Assembly: GCA_964633975.1 (NCBI GenBank) | Contig: CAZWKX010000004.1 | Location: 16,346 to 80,345 of the forward strand | Source: CAZWKX01 sp964633975 | GTDB taxonomy: Bacteria > Actinomycetota > Acidimicrobiia > Spongiisociales > UBA11373 | DNA length: 64,000 nt | Reading direction: 5' to 3' | Shown: positions 57,029 through 64,000 of the stretch, in pieces | How positions within the stretch are numbered: position 1 is the stretch's first letter | Layout: each line of letters opens with the position of its first letter | The notes under the pieces: generated by a model | Seen by the model: the letters and a program-made list of their open reading frames with translations, nothing else | The model's database searches: none | Told to the model about the DNA's origin: nothing | Translations under genes and position numbers: made by a program

Positions 57029-57094
57029 CCCCCGTGCGGCGATCCTCGGCGTTCTCCCTGTGGACCGTGCTCACTGAAGCTGCCTTGACGCTCT

Positions 57095-58168
57095 CTAGGT
57101 CAGATCCCACACCCGAAGGGTGCGGTCCCCGGACCCGGAGACGGCCCGGTTCCCGTCGGGGGTGATCGCCACTGTGAGGACCTCGCTCAGATGACCCCGC
57201 AGGAGGCGCAGCTCCTGACCCGAGGCCAGGTCCCACACCCGAACCGTGTCATCACCGGAGGCGGAGACGACGCGATTCCCGTCGGGGGTGACCGCCACCG
57301 CACGGATACCGTGCCGGTGGCCTTTCAGGATTCTGCTGGTCAGTCCAGTCGTGAGACTCGACACGAGGATCGTGGCGTCGCGGCAACCGAAGACGGCGCT
57401 GCTCCCACTGGGGGTGACAGTCACCGCCAGGCTCCCGCCTCCGGCGGCGAGAGTCTGAAGAAGGCGCCCCTTTGTCAGATCCCACACAGTCCCCGTGGTG
57501 GAGACGACACGACTTCCGTCGGGGGTGACCGCCACCCCTAGGATGCCACCCTTGCGCTCCTTGAGAACGTGCAGCCTGCGGCCCGAGGTGAGATCCCATA
57601 CTCGGAGGGTCTCATCGCCCGAGCCGGAGACGGCTTGGCTTCCGTCGGGAGTGAGGGCCACCGCGCTGACCGGGGCTTTGTGACCCTCCAAGGTGTGAAG
57701 CGTTGCTCCTGAGGCGAGATCCCATACTCGGAGCGTTGCGTCGTCGGACCCGGAGACGACTCGGCTTCCGTCGGGAGTGACTGCCGCCGCCTTGACCGGG
57801 CCTTCGTGACCCTCCAAGGTATGAAGCGTTGCTCCTGAGGCCAGATCCCACACCCGGAGGGTCTGGTCGTCGGACCCGGAGACGACCCGGTTCCCGTCGG
57901 CAGTGACGGCGACCGCGTTGACTGCGCGGCCGTGGCCCTCCAGTATGGCCAGAGGCTCCACAGCCGGTGCGGCGGCCGCGACGGCCGTGATGTCTGCATG
58001 GGGTGACGCCTCGCTCAAGACGCTGCCCGGCGAACGCCCGGCAGCCATTTGGTATACGGAACAGGCGGAGTAGTCCGGGCTCGACCAGCTGCAGGTGTTG
58101 CCGGCTCCGAATTGCGGCGCCTGGCAACGGCCGGCGGTCCAATGGGGACAGTTCTCGGCCATACGCAA
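57095..58168 (-). CDS. WD40 beta-propeller protein with Cys-rich N terminus
   Basis: The first 40 residues have four Cys (ENCPHWTAGRCQAP, then NTCSWSSPDYSAC) that may form a small metal or disulfide site. Seven WD40 repeats follow (SGSDDQTLRVWDLASGATLH and variants), six or so complete. Neighbouring repeats are near-identical, even at DNA level with a period of 126 bp (for example around 57709 and 57835). WD40 propellers scaffold protein complexes; no kinase or effector domain is fused. Its partner is unknown. Confidence 0.85.
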   Translation of the reverse strand: MRMAENCPHWTAGRCQAPQFGAGNTCSWSSPDYSACSVYQMAAGRSPGSVLSEASPHADITAVAAAAPAVEPLAILEGHGRAVNAVAVTADGNRVVSGSDDQTLRVWDLASGATLHTLEGHEGPVKAAAVTPDGSRVVSGSDDATLRVWDLASGATLHTLEGHKAPVSAVALTPDGSQAVSGSGDETLRVWDLTSGRRLHVLKERKGGILGVAVTPDGSRVVSTTGTVWDLTKGRLLQTLAAGGGSLAVTVTPSGSSAVFGCRDATILVSSLTTGLTSRILKGHRHGIRAVAVTPDGNRVVSASGDDTVRVWDLASGQELRLLRGHLSEVLTVAITPDGNRAVSGSGDRTLRVWDLT

Positions 58169-58416
58169 TTAGAGCACCATCCCGAGTCTGGTCACAACTC
58201 GCTGTTTCTCCTAGGAGAGTGGACGCCGGCGGCCCGGGCGGCGAGGGAGCGGTCTTGCCGCTGGGTCGCTCCGGCAAGCGCTCCATTCGGATCGCGGCTT
58301 CCGCGTTATGCCGGCCCGCGCCGTCGGAGCGGTGCCGAGTCCGTGGGAAGGGCGGTCGAAGCTTCTCCGGGTCCGGTCCGGGGTTCGAGCAGGAATCGAC
58401 CGGGCCGCAGCATGGC
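58169..58416. other. Intergenic region, no gene recognised
   Basis: 248 bp between the WD40 and DUF1003 genes, both read leftward. It should contain the WD40 promoter and any DUF1003 terminator. I see no coding frame with protein-like composition and no clear hairpin. Confidence 0.5.
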
Positions 58417-58833
58417 TCACGGTTGTGCCGTCGTGGAAGAAGGATCGCCCTCGCTGACGACTGCGGCATGGATCTCCCGTATGAGCCCTAGGGCCTCGGA
58501 GTTGGTGTCGTAATCGTGCACCGCCAACTCGGCCGTGATCTGGTCGGCGCGTCGAGCCGAGATGAGCAGGATCGCTCCCTGCATCGCGGCGACACAGGAC
58601 AGGATCAGGTTCAGCAGGATGAACGGGTACGGGTCGAATCCCGTGCCGCCATTGCCCATCATCCACCCGGCCAGAAACACGAGGGAGACGAGGACGAACG
58701 TCCACGACCCCATTCCATTTCGGAGATGATCGGCGGCTCGTTCTCCCAACGTGAGTTGGTCCCCGGTCCGCACTCCCGGGTGCCTATGCCACATTCGGCG
58801 TCCGGTCTTGAGCGTCCAGTCTTCAAACCACAT
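58417..58833 (-). CDS. DUF1003 family membrane protein
   Basis: The 138-residue protein has the DUF1003 core: GSWTFVLVSLVFLAGWMMGN, then FDPYPFILLNLILSCVAAMQ and GAILLISARRADQITAELA, giving two helices, followed by a short helix-rich tail (EALGLIREIHAAV). Function of the family is unknown. ATG 58833 follows GGGAGGAACTC, a strong ribosome site. Confidence 0.87.
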   Translation of the reverse strand: MWFEDWTLKTGRRMWHRHPGVRTGDQLTLGERAADHLRNGMGSWTFVLVSLVFLAGWMMGNGGTGFDPYPFILLNLILSCVAAMQGAILLISARRADQITAELAVHDYDTNSEALGLIREIHAAVVSEGDPSSTTAQP

Positions 58834-58997
58834 GAGTTCCTCCCGAATCCGGCTAACGGGAATACAAGCATCCGCAGCCCTCGGCCGAGCCTTCACACCC
58901 GCGGTGCCCGGCCGGTCGCCCCGACCGGTGCCTGCCTCCGGAGCGCGGGCGATGGACGCAAGGCACGGGACTAGCGTCCATATCAAAGGAGGCAGCC

Positions 58998-59267
58998 ATG
59001 CAGTTCACTGAGGACCAGGCCCGATCGATCGGTGACGAGATAGGCATCGATTGGGATGCTGTGCCTTTCGGTGTCGATCAGTTCAGGCGCGGTCTCGACG
59101 TCGAACTGGAGCACGGTTCCCATGACCCGGCCACCGATGTCACCGGAAGCGATCCCATCATCACCGGCAAGATCGCCTGGGCGCATCTCAAGGAGTTCCC
59201 GGACTACTACGACCGCCTGGAGAGTCTGGAACGCGAGGCCGAGGAGTACTGGGGCAGCCAGCCGTAG
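58998..59267 (+). CDS. DUF5661 family small protein
   Basis: This 89-residue soluble protein has FTEDQARSIGDEIGIDWDAV, QFRRGLDVELEHGSHDPATD and ITGKIAWAHLKEFPDYYDRL, the DUF5661 pattern. Function unknown. An AAAGGAGGCAGCC leader is an ideal ribosome site. Divergent from DUF1003. Confidence 0.82.
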   Translation: MQFTEDQARSIGDEIGIDWDAVPFGVDQFRRGLDVELEHGSHDPATDVTGSDPIITGKIAWAHLKEFPDYYDRLESLEREAEEYWGSQP

Positions 59268-59365
59268 TGTCGATCCCATCGGCGCGGAGGCGGCGCGCTG
59301 GCGCCGGACTTCCAGCACTACCGTGGCCATGGGGGAGGACTTCTCCAGCACACCCGGAGGTCCAG

Positions 59366-59719
59366 ATGCCGGTGCCTCGGTGGGTCACTCAGGTCAACAA
59401 ACGAGGATTCAACAGGCTGGTGCTCAAGAGAGGCACCTGGCCTGTGCTCATACACGTGGGCCGATCGTCGGGCAAGACCTACCAGGTACCCCCCGATGCG
59501 CACCCGGTCGACAACGGCTACATCTTCATCCTGGTGTATGGCTCGGGTTCGGATTGGGTGAAGAACGTGTTGGCAGCCGGGACCGCCAGCCTCAAGATCG
59601 GCGGTGATGAGCTCGAGTTGGTGTCCGCGAGGCTGGTGACGGAGGAAGCGGCGTGGCGGCAACTGCCTTCTGCCACCAAGGCGCCACCGAGATTCTTGCG
59701 GGTCAGCGAGTACCTTTAG
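59366..59719 (+). CDS. Deazaflavin (F420)-dependent nitroreductase-family protein (DDN-like)
   Basis: The 117-residue protein of the Ddn split-barrel family has VLIHVGRSSGKTYQVPPDAH, GYIFILVYGSGSDWVKNVLA and AGTASLKIGGDELEL. Relatives bind F420 and reduce quinones or nitro compounds. It is shorter than Mtb Ddn. ATG 59366 has a CCGGAGG site. A second member of this family is encoded at 62.2 kb, so F420 metabolism is likely present. Confidence 0.85.
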   Translation: MPVPRWVTQVNKRGFNRLVLKRGTWPVLIHVGRSSGKTYQVPPDAHPVDNGYIFILVYGSGSDWVKNVLAAGTASLKIGGDELELVSARLVTEEAAWRQLPSATKAPPRFLRVSEYL

Positions 59720-60033
59720 ATGGATATCCGCCGGCAGTTGCCGGTCTGAGAACTCAGACGCTTCTGCAGAGGTGCCCGAGGCCACTGACCATCCCGGTCT
59801 AGCGTTCAGGTTGCAGCTGCCTGCCAAGAGCAGAATGCCGCTGATGGCCGACAACACTCTGGCCGGCTCGCGCTTGTAGCCTTCCGAGGAAAGGTGAAGA
59901 CGATCGCGGCTATGAGCGCAGTGGGGCCTGCGCAGGTGCCGATGCGGTGGGCTGAGAGCCATGGGGCACCGTTCGGTGGCGGGGACGGAGGAATCCCGAG
60001 CAGCAAGACCCGGGTCAGGAGAGGAGGTGTGTG
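59720..60033. other. 314-bp intergenic region, no gene recognised
   Basis: No frame with protein-like composition is found; short open frames here are arginine/serine-rich shadows. It ends in a GAGGAGG ribosome site for the methyltransferase. Confidence 0.5.
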
Positions 60034-60615
60034 GTGTCGGCGATCCCCGTGTTTGAGATCGGACTGTGGAACGCGTGGTTGTTCGTGGCCTACTTCTACC
60101 TGCATCCTCTGTTGATGTTGGCGCTCGATCCTCGAGACATCATGAAGAAGATGGGCTCCGACAAGGAGACGTACGATACGAGAGCAGAACGCGGTCTCTC
60201 CAGTGTCATGATGGCGGCGCTGGTAGCCGCCTCGGCCTACTCGATTGGACTCCCGTTGAAACTGGGCAGCGTTTGGTTCTATGTCGGTGTGCCCATCGTC
60301 CTGGCCGGGTATGCGCTGTTCACCGTTGCCATGGTGAATATCTCTCGGACTCCGCTCGGTCGGCCTTTCACCACCGGCATGTACCACTACTCGCGGCATC
60401 CCATGAACGTGTGGAGTTCGGTGGCTTTGCTCGGCGTGGGCGTCGCAGCGGCCTCGTGGCTCTTTCTGCTGTTGGTGGCAGTGGTCACGGTGTGCATGCT
60501 CAGGCTGACCGCCGCCGAAGAGCGCTATTGCCTGGCCCGATACGGAGACGCCTATCGGTCCTACCAGCAGCGCACTCCCAAGTACTTGGGTTTGCCCCAC
60601 CGGCAACCCCAGTGA
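60034..60615 (+). CDS. Isoprenylcysteine-type (ICMT-like) membrane methyltransferase
   Basis: The 193-residue multi-pass protein has the ICMT/PEMT signature TGMYHYSRHPMNVWSSVALL and the C-terminal AAEERYCLARYGDAYRSYQQ, ending RTPKYLG. These bind SAM through the RHPxN and EE motifs and methylate lipids or small molecules at the membrane. GTGs at 60031 and 60034 are possible; the latter has better spacing from GAGGAGG. Confidence 0.83.
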   Translation: MSAIPVFEIGLWNAWLFVAYFYLHPLLMLALDPRDIMKKMGSDKETYDTRAERGLSSVMMAALVAASAYSIGLPLKLGSVWFYVGVPIVLAGYALFTVAMVNISRTPLGRPFTTGMYHYSRHPMNVWSSVALLGVGVAAASWLFLLLVAVVTVCMLRLTAAEERYCLARYGDAYRSYQQRTPKYLGLPHRQPQ

Positions 60616-60973
60616 TCACCCTCAACCGGCTAGGCGACCAGCCCGAACACCCGATCAGTGAACACCAGGCACGCGGTCTGCTCGGGTAGCGGTGAGTGTC
60701 ACGGGGGTGGGTCTGAAACCCCTCGGGATCCCTGTCGAAAGTTGACCGCTTTGGAGGTCCCGTTTGAGCTCACGATTGCGCCACGAGTGAGGTAGCAGTC
60801 GCCCAGGGACCGATTGTGTCAGCTGCCGATTCGGGCGTGAAGTAGAGCCTCCCCGCTGAGGGGGGTCACGGTCATTCAGATCGGGCAGAATGAACGACCA
60901 AATCCCGTCCGGCGACTCTGCGTCAGGGACGGGGATCTGCTGCGACGGGGCGGAGGATGATTGGAGGCAAGGG
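60616..60973. other. 358-bp intergenic region, no gene recognised
   Basis: It holds one GC hairpin (CCCC-GCTGA-GGGG, about 60852-60864) and otherwise nothing I can assign. An open frame beginning at ATG 60890 leads into the MDR gene, but its first 28 residues are not conserved in the family. Confidence 0.5.
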
Positions 60974-61933
60974 ATGCCAGCCGACGGCACCACGATGAAG
61001 GCAGCAATCTGCCCGCGGTACGGACCGCCCGAGGTCTTGCGGATTGAGGAGGTCGAGCGGCCTGCCCCCGCGAGCGGCGAGGTGTTGGTGAAGATCTACG
61101 CCTCAACCGTCAACTCGAGCGATTGGTTCGTCCGGAGCGGCCTTGCCGGCGGGCCGGTCGCAACACGGATGATGATGCGGCTGATGGTGGGCTTCAGGGG
61201 ACCTCGCAAGCCAATTCTGGGCTTGGTGCTTGCCGGAGAGGTCGCGGAAGCGGGCGGGGCTGTCGAGCGGTTTCGGCCCGGCGCCCGAGTGTACGCCTTC
61301 ACCAAGCTCCACTTCGGCGGCTACGCCCAGTACACCTGCCTGCCGGAGACGGCCACCATCGGACATGCCCCGTCCAACCTGAGCTACACGGAGGCGGCTG
61401 CCATTCCCTACGGGGGCCTTCTGGCTTTGCACTTCTTGCGGAGGGCGGGCATTCGAGAGGGGCAACGCACGCTCATCTACGGAGCGTCCGGCGCAGTGGG
61501 CACGTCGGCGGTGCAGATCGCCAGGCACTTCGGGGCGGAGGTGACCGCGGTGTGCGGCCCAGCAAACCTGGATCTGGTGAGGTCGCTTGGAGCCGACGCA
61601 GCGATCGACTACACGAAGCAGCACACCCTCGCCGCCGGCGCCCGCTACGACCTCGTCTTTGATGCAGTGGGGAAGAGGAAGACATCACCGCTGAAGGCGG
61701 CGTGCAAGCAGGCGATCGAACCGAGCGGAACGTATCTCTCCGTCGACAACGGCACGCCCAAGCTGTCTGCCCGCGACCTCGACCACCTGACGAACCTTGC
61801 CGAAACGGGAGAACTCAAGCCGGTGATCGACCGATCCTTCCCACTGGAGCAGATCGCCCAGGCACACCGCTACGTCGAAGGGGAGCACAAGAGCGGGAAC
61901 GTCGTTATCACCATCCCGCACGAAGCGGAGTGA
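60974..61933 (+). CDS. NAD(P)-dependent MDR-family quinone reductase/alcohol dehydrogenase
   Basis: This 319-residue zinc-independent MDR protein has the N-terminal GroES-like domain (MKAAICPRYGPPEVLRIEEV; GLVLAGEVAEAGGAV) and Rossmann motif TLIYGASGAVGTSAVQIARH, then GADAAIDYTKQ and LVFDAVGK. Zinc ligands are absent, so quinone/enone reduction is more likely than alcohol oxidation. ATG 60974 follows GGAGG with six-base spacing; the family Met is six codons later. Confidence 0.88.
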   Translation: MPADGTTMKAAICPRYGPPEVLRIEEVERPAPASGEVLVKIYASTVNSSDWFVRSGLAGGPVATRMMMRLMVGFRGPRKPILGLVLAGEVAEAGGAVERFRPGARVYAFTKLHFGGYAQYTCLPETATIGHAPSNLSYTEAAAIPYGGLLALHFLRRAGIREGQRTLIYGASGAVGTSAVQIARHFGAEVTAVCGPANLDLVRSLGADAAIDYTKQHTLAAGARYDLVFDAVGKRKTSPLKAACKQAIEPSGTYLSVDNGTPKLSARDLDHLTNLAETGELKPVIDRSFPLEQIAQAHRYVEGEHKSGNVVITIPHEAE

Positions 61934-62237
61934 CGAGCGCGATGGCCACGGTGTGCCCGGTACCTCCGCGACTCGGCCATCCCGCCCCCTCATCGGCGTC
62001 CGGTGCACGTACTCCTCCCAGGGGGTGTGTGCTTGAGAGTCGCCACCGCAGGCAGACCAAGGGTCATCGATCACGTTGTGGCTGTGTTTCCCACTCGACA
62101 CGCTTCAGAACGAGGGGGCCTGCCATGACACCTGCTGTTTGACCTCGGTCGAGCGGCACCGACAGAGCCCGAGCCGGAGGAACTCCTCCCTAGGACGGCC
62201 GGCTAGTGTCGACTGTGCCTCGTCGGCGAAGGGCTGG
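61934..62237. other. 304-bp intergenic region, no gene recognised
   Basis: No convincing coding frame in either strand, and no strong hairpin. It precedes the second Ddn-like gene and should hold its promoter. Confidence 0.5.
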
Positions 62238-62705
62238 ATGATGTCCTCGAAGCGGGTACGGGTTCCTCCGCGATGGTTTGTCCGGCTCGCCTGGTCCACG
62301 CATCGTGGGCTGTATCGGATCACCCGCGGCAGTATCGGCCTGTGGCGTCCCAAACCGGGCCGCTGGGGTGCCATGCGCCTCACCACCATCGGGCGCCGTA
62401 CCGGCAAGGAGCGCAGCGTCATCCTTGGCTACTTCGAAGACGATCCGAACTTGGTGACGATGGCGATGAACGGCTGGTCGGACGGCGAACCGGCGTGGTG
62501 GCTCAATCTCCGGGCCCATCCCGAAGCGCGGGTCGACGTCGCCGGCGGTGGGTATCCGGTTCGAGGGCGGGCCGCCCAGGGGGAAGAGCGATCGCGGCTG
62601 TGGGCCCGATGGCAGGAGATCGACAAGGATCTCGATGCCTACGCGGCGCTGCGATCCACGGAGACCGCCGTCGTGGTCCTCGAGCCCATGGCCGAACTCG
62701 GCTGA
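62238..62705 (+). CDS. Second deazaflavin-dependent nitroreductase-family protein
   Basis: A 155-residue Ddn-family protein: an N-terminal helix (WFVRLAWSTHRGLYRITRGS), the F420-binding-like RLTTIGRRTGKERSVILGYF and GEPAWWLNLRAHPEARVDVA, with C-terminal ETAVVVLEPM. Substrate unknown. Start 62238 or 62241 (tandem ATGs) without a strong ribosome site. Confidence 0.83.
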   Translation: MMSSKRVRVPPRWFVRLAWSTHRGLYRITRGSIGLWRPKPGRWGAMRLTTIGRRTGKERSVILGYFEDDPNLVTMAMNGWSDGEPAWWLNLRAHPEARVDVAGGGYPVRGRAAQGEERSRLWARWQEIDKDLDAYAALRSTETAVVVLEPMAELG

Positions 62706-62887
62706 GCGCCGACACAAGGGCAGCCCGAACAGCACCCAAAGCTGGCGCGACGCGGCTGTCGGCGATCGGCCCGAGTCCCTCAGCACCCCTGCAGAAACCT
62801 ATCCAGCCTCTTGTTCAGGCTCGGTGTTTCGATTCGACCCTAGATAGCGGCAGATTGCCAGAAAGGGGCCATCTGACTGGAGTCTGC

Positions 62888-63520
62888 CTACCGCTTCCGC
62901 CAGGCTGGCCAGCGATGCCAACCACGCTCGCCGATCAGCTTCCACTCGCCCCAGCGGAGCCGCCGTTCGTTGCTGCATCGCCCCCACGGCCCTTCATGAT
63001 TCCACCTGTGTTTCCGACGGGTCAGGTCCTCGACGTAGCGACCGGCGATGGCGGCATCAACGAGATGCTGCAGATCTTTGGAGAGTTCGTCCACTTGCAG
63101 GTCGCAGGCATCGCATCCGCAGTCGGGGAATGCCTGGCTCGAGTTCCCAACCCGTATCAGAACACCCGGCATCGAGGTGAACCCGAACACGAGTGGGACT
63201 CCGACGCTCGGCGTGAGACGCACTGTCGGCCCCTTGACTCCCTCTGCCCGCTCACGGAAGTCAACTTCAGCGTCGCCCGAGGAAGATTCGACCTCGTAGC
63301 TGGTTTCAAGAGTGTCGATCAGCTGCTCGGCGAACTCAACGACAGCTGCGAACCGTTCTGGGTTCGTACTCCTGTGATATGCGCTCGCGTCAGGCAGGTC
63401 TTTGTCCATCATCCAAAGGATGGTGAGGCCGCTCATGCTCGGCAAGTCCAGCGCACATCGGGAGAGGCGGAGTGAACCTGGCTGGGGCGGGGGCTTCGAG
63501 ACAGCAGTCTCTGTCGCCAC
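62888..63520 (-). CDS. DUF6226 family protein
   Basis: The 210-residue soluble protein shows the DUF6226 features RFAAVVEFAEQLIDTLETSY, VRLTPSVGVPLVFGFTSMPG and FPDCGCDACDLQVDELSKDL. The CGCDAC cluster could bind a metal. Function unknown; members are common in actinobacteria. The first 20 residues are Pro-rich and may not all belong; an internal start is possible. Confidence 0.78.
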   Translation of the reverse strand: MATETAVSKPPPQPGSLRLSRCALDLPSMSGLTILWMMDKDLPDASAYHRSTNPERFAAVVEFAEQLIDTLETSYEVESSSGDAEVDFRERAEGVKGPTVRLTPSVGVPLVFGFTSMPGVLIRVGNSSQAFPDCGCDACDLQVDELSKDLQHLVDAAIAGRYVEDLTRRKHRWNHEGPWGRCSNERRLRWGEWKLIGERGWHRWPAWRKR

Positions 63521-63543
63521 GGGGCCGTTCTTCCTGTGATGAA

Positions 63544-63570
63544 CTTCTTCTTCTTCTTCTTCTTCTTCTC
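63544..63570. repeat. CTT trinucleotide microsatellite
   Basis: Eight perfect CTT units (63544-63567) followed by CTC, just upstream of the DUF6226 start on the opposite side. Simple repeats of this length are rare in GC-rich bacteria and can vary by slippage. It is not in a coding frame I accept. Confidence 0.85.
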
Positions 63571-63631
63571 TTTCGAGAGACCCCGGCGCTGTGCCGGGCC
63601 CATGGGTCAGGGTGAATCTGACCGGGAAGGT

Positions 63632-63709
63632 AGGTGCCTCAGCACCCCTGTCTAGAGTTGATCATTCCCGCGATCGCGTTCATTCTCGCTCTGAGGGTAC
63701 GAGGCACCT
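63632..63709. repeat. Short inverted-repeat element of about 78 bp
   Basis: AGGTGCCTC (63632-63640) pairs with GAGGCACCT (63701-63709), with partial extension inward (AGCACCCCT against GGGTAC). AAGGT lies directly outside the left end and again 3 bp outside the right, a possible imprecise target duplication. A similar CTCAGCACCCCTG string occurs at about 62778. It may be a MITE-like remnant or a regulatory stem. Confidence 0.35.
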
Positions 63710-63767
63710 GATCAAGGTGCGGATTGGGCGATTAGCCTCCACGGCGAAGCCGCTTGGGAGGCCCTTG

Positions 63768-64000
63768 ATGGGTTCCAATCCTGCCCAACCTCTCCACACT
63801 CTGGAGGGCCACGAGTCCAAGGTGCGGTCGTGCGTGTTCTCTCCAGACGGGCGCCTGATCGTCTCTGGGGCAGCCGGGGAGATGAGGGTCTGGGACGCCG
63901 CTACCGGCCAACTTTTGCACGACAAGAGTTATCAATACGGACACCAATTCAAGGGCCAAGTTGTGGCCCGGTTCTCACCCGATGGCCGTCTTATCGCCGC
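63768..64000 (+). CDS. WD40-repeat protein, N-terminal part (cut by window edge)
   Basis: From ATG 63768 the frame gives PLHTLEGHESKVRSCVFSPD, GRLIVSGAAGEMRVWDAATG and, 30 residues on, VVARFSPDGRLIAA, which are two WD40 blades. Upstream in-frame codons remain open back to a GTG at 63718 and beyond, so the start is not sure. It is a different, less regular propeller from the one at 57.1-58.2 kb. The remainder lies outside the window. Confidence 0.8.
   Translation, partial: MGSNPAQPLHTLEGHESKVRSCVFSPDGRLIVSGAAGEMRVWDAATGQLLHDKSYQYGHQFKGQVVARFSPDGRLIA

Noticed and set aside
59894..60115. Small + strand open frame before the methyltransferase
   Set aside because: It overlaps the ribosome site and N terminus of the methyltransferase in another frame and has shadow-like composition rich in Arg, Ser and Cys.
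63680..63925. Minus-strand 81-residue open frame
   Set aside because: It is the reverse shadow of the WD40 coding start, which has clear blade motifs on the + strand.

Overview
The window is GC-rich, densely packed bacterial chromosome. It has many GTG starts, ATGA/TGATG stop-start overlaps and Thr-rich 'TTT' linkers in exported proteins. It also carries two deazaflavin (F420)-type oxidoreductases, a Flp/Tad pilus locus with a DUF4244-like pilin, and two LCP-family cell-wall proteins. Together these suggest a Gram-positive actinobacterium, probably of the Acidimicrobiia type. That placement is inference from gene content; there is no rRNA gene here to prove it. A run of exactly 100 N inside a 27-bp tandem repeat shows the sequence is a draft scaffold.

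Layout. 1-5 kb: start of hflX (cut by the window edge), a tRNA-Sec gene, a DUF6629 membrane protein, a membrane-tethered XRE regulator, a beta-CASP metallo-beta-lactamase nuclease and a repeat-bearing membrane protein. 5-13 kb: an LCP protein, a primary-like sigma factor with a clear promoter and a 10-bp palindrome in its leader, a CBS protein, a HerA-like ATPase, a lipoprotein, a LOG-family protein and an ArsR regulator. 12.5-30 kb: mostly metabolic and envelope genes. These include a phosphoribosyltransferase-hydrolase fusion, a DUF4015-type glycoside hydrolase, a split XdhC pair, a nitroreductase, a class B penicillin-binding protein, Tam, an SH3 membrane protein, a response regulator, a YbdK-type ligase, TldD/TldE, ArfB, a glycerophosphodiesterase and a macro-domain protein. 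30-35 kb: a HAD-IB hydrolase and a compact Flp/Tad operon (TadZ-like, TadA, TadB, TadC, Flp pilin, two TadE-like proteins). 35-44.5 kb: a CPBP protease, large secreted and zinc-ribbon proteins, a Tat-exported molybdenum oxidoreductase pair and a P-type ATPase. 44.5-57 kb: a block rich in ion transport, with an LCP protein, NhaA, a translationally coupled Trk potassium operon, two tandem membrane pyrophosphatases and an APC permease. 57-64 kb: looser spacing and accessory character, with WD40 proteins, DUF1003, DUF5661, two F420-type oxidoreductases, a methyltransferase, an MDR reductase, DUF6226, a microsatellite and small inverted repeats.

How genes work together. The best-linked system is 47.3-55.5 kb. 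Two RCK/TrkA subunits, a 46-residue single-helix membrane peptide, the TrkH channel and a signal-peptide/one-helix protein are chained by overlapping stop and start codons, and two membrane pyrophosphatases follow. The second pyrophosphatase keeps the catalytic residues and looks K+-independent. The first has lost several metal and pyrophosphate ligands, so it may be a non-canonical or regulatory paralogue. The Tad genes form a complete minimal pilus motor plus pilin, but no prepilin peptidase lies in view. XdhC is encoded 23 kb away from the IorAB-like enzyme it may serve.
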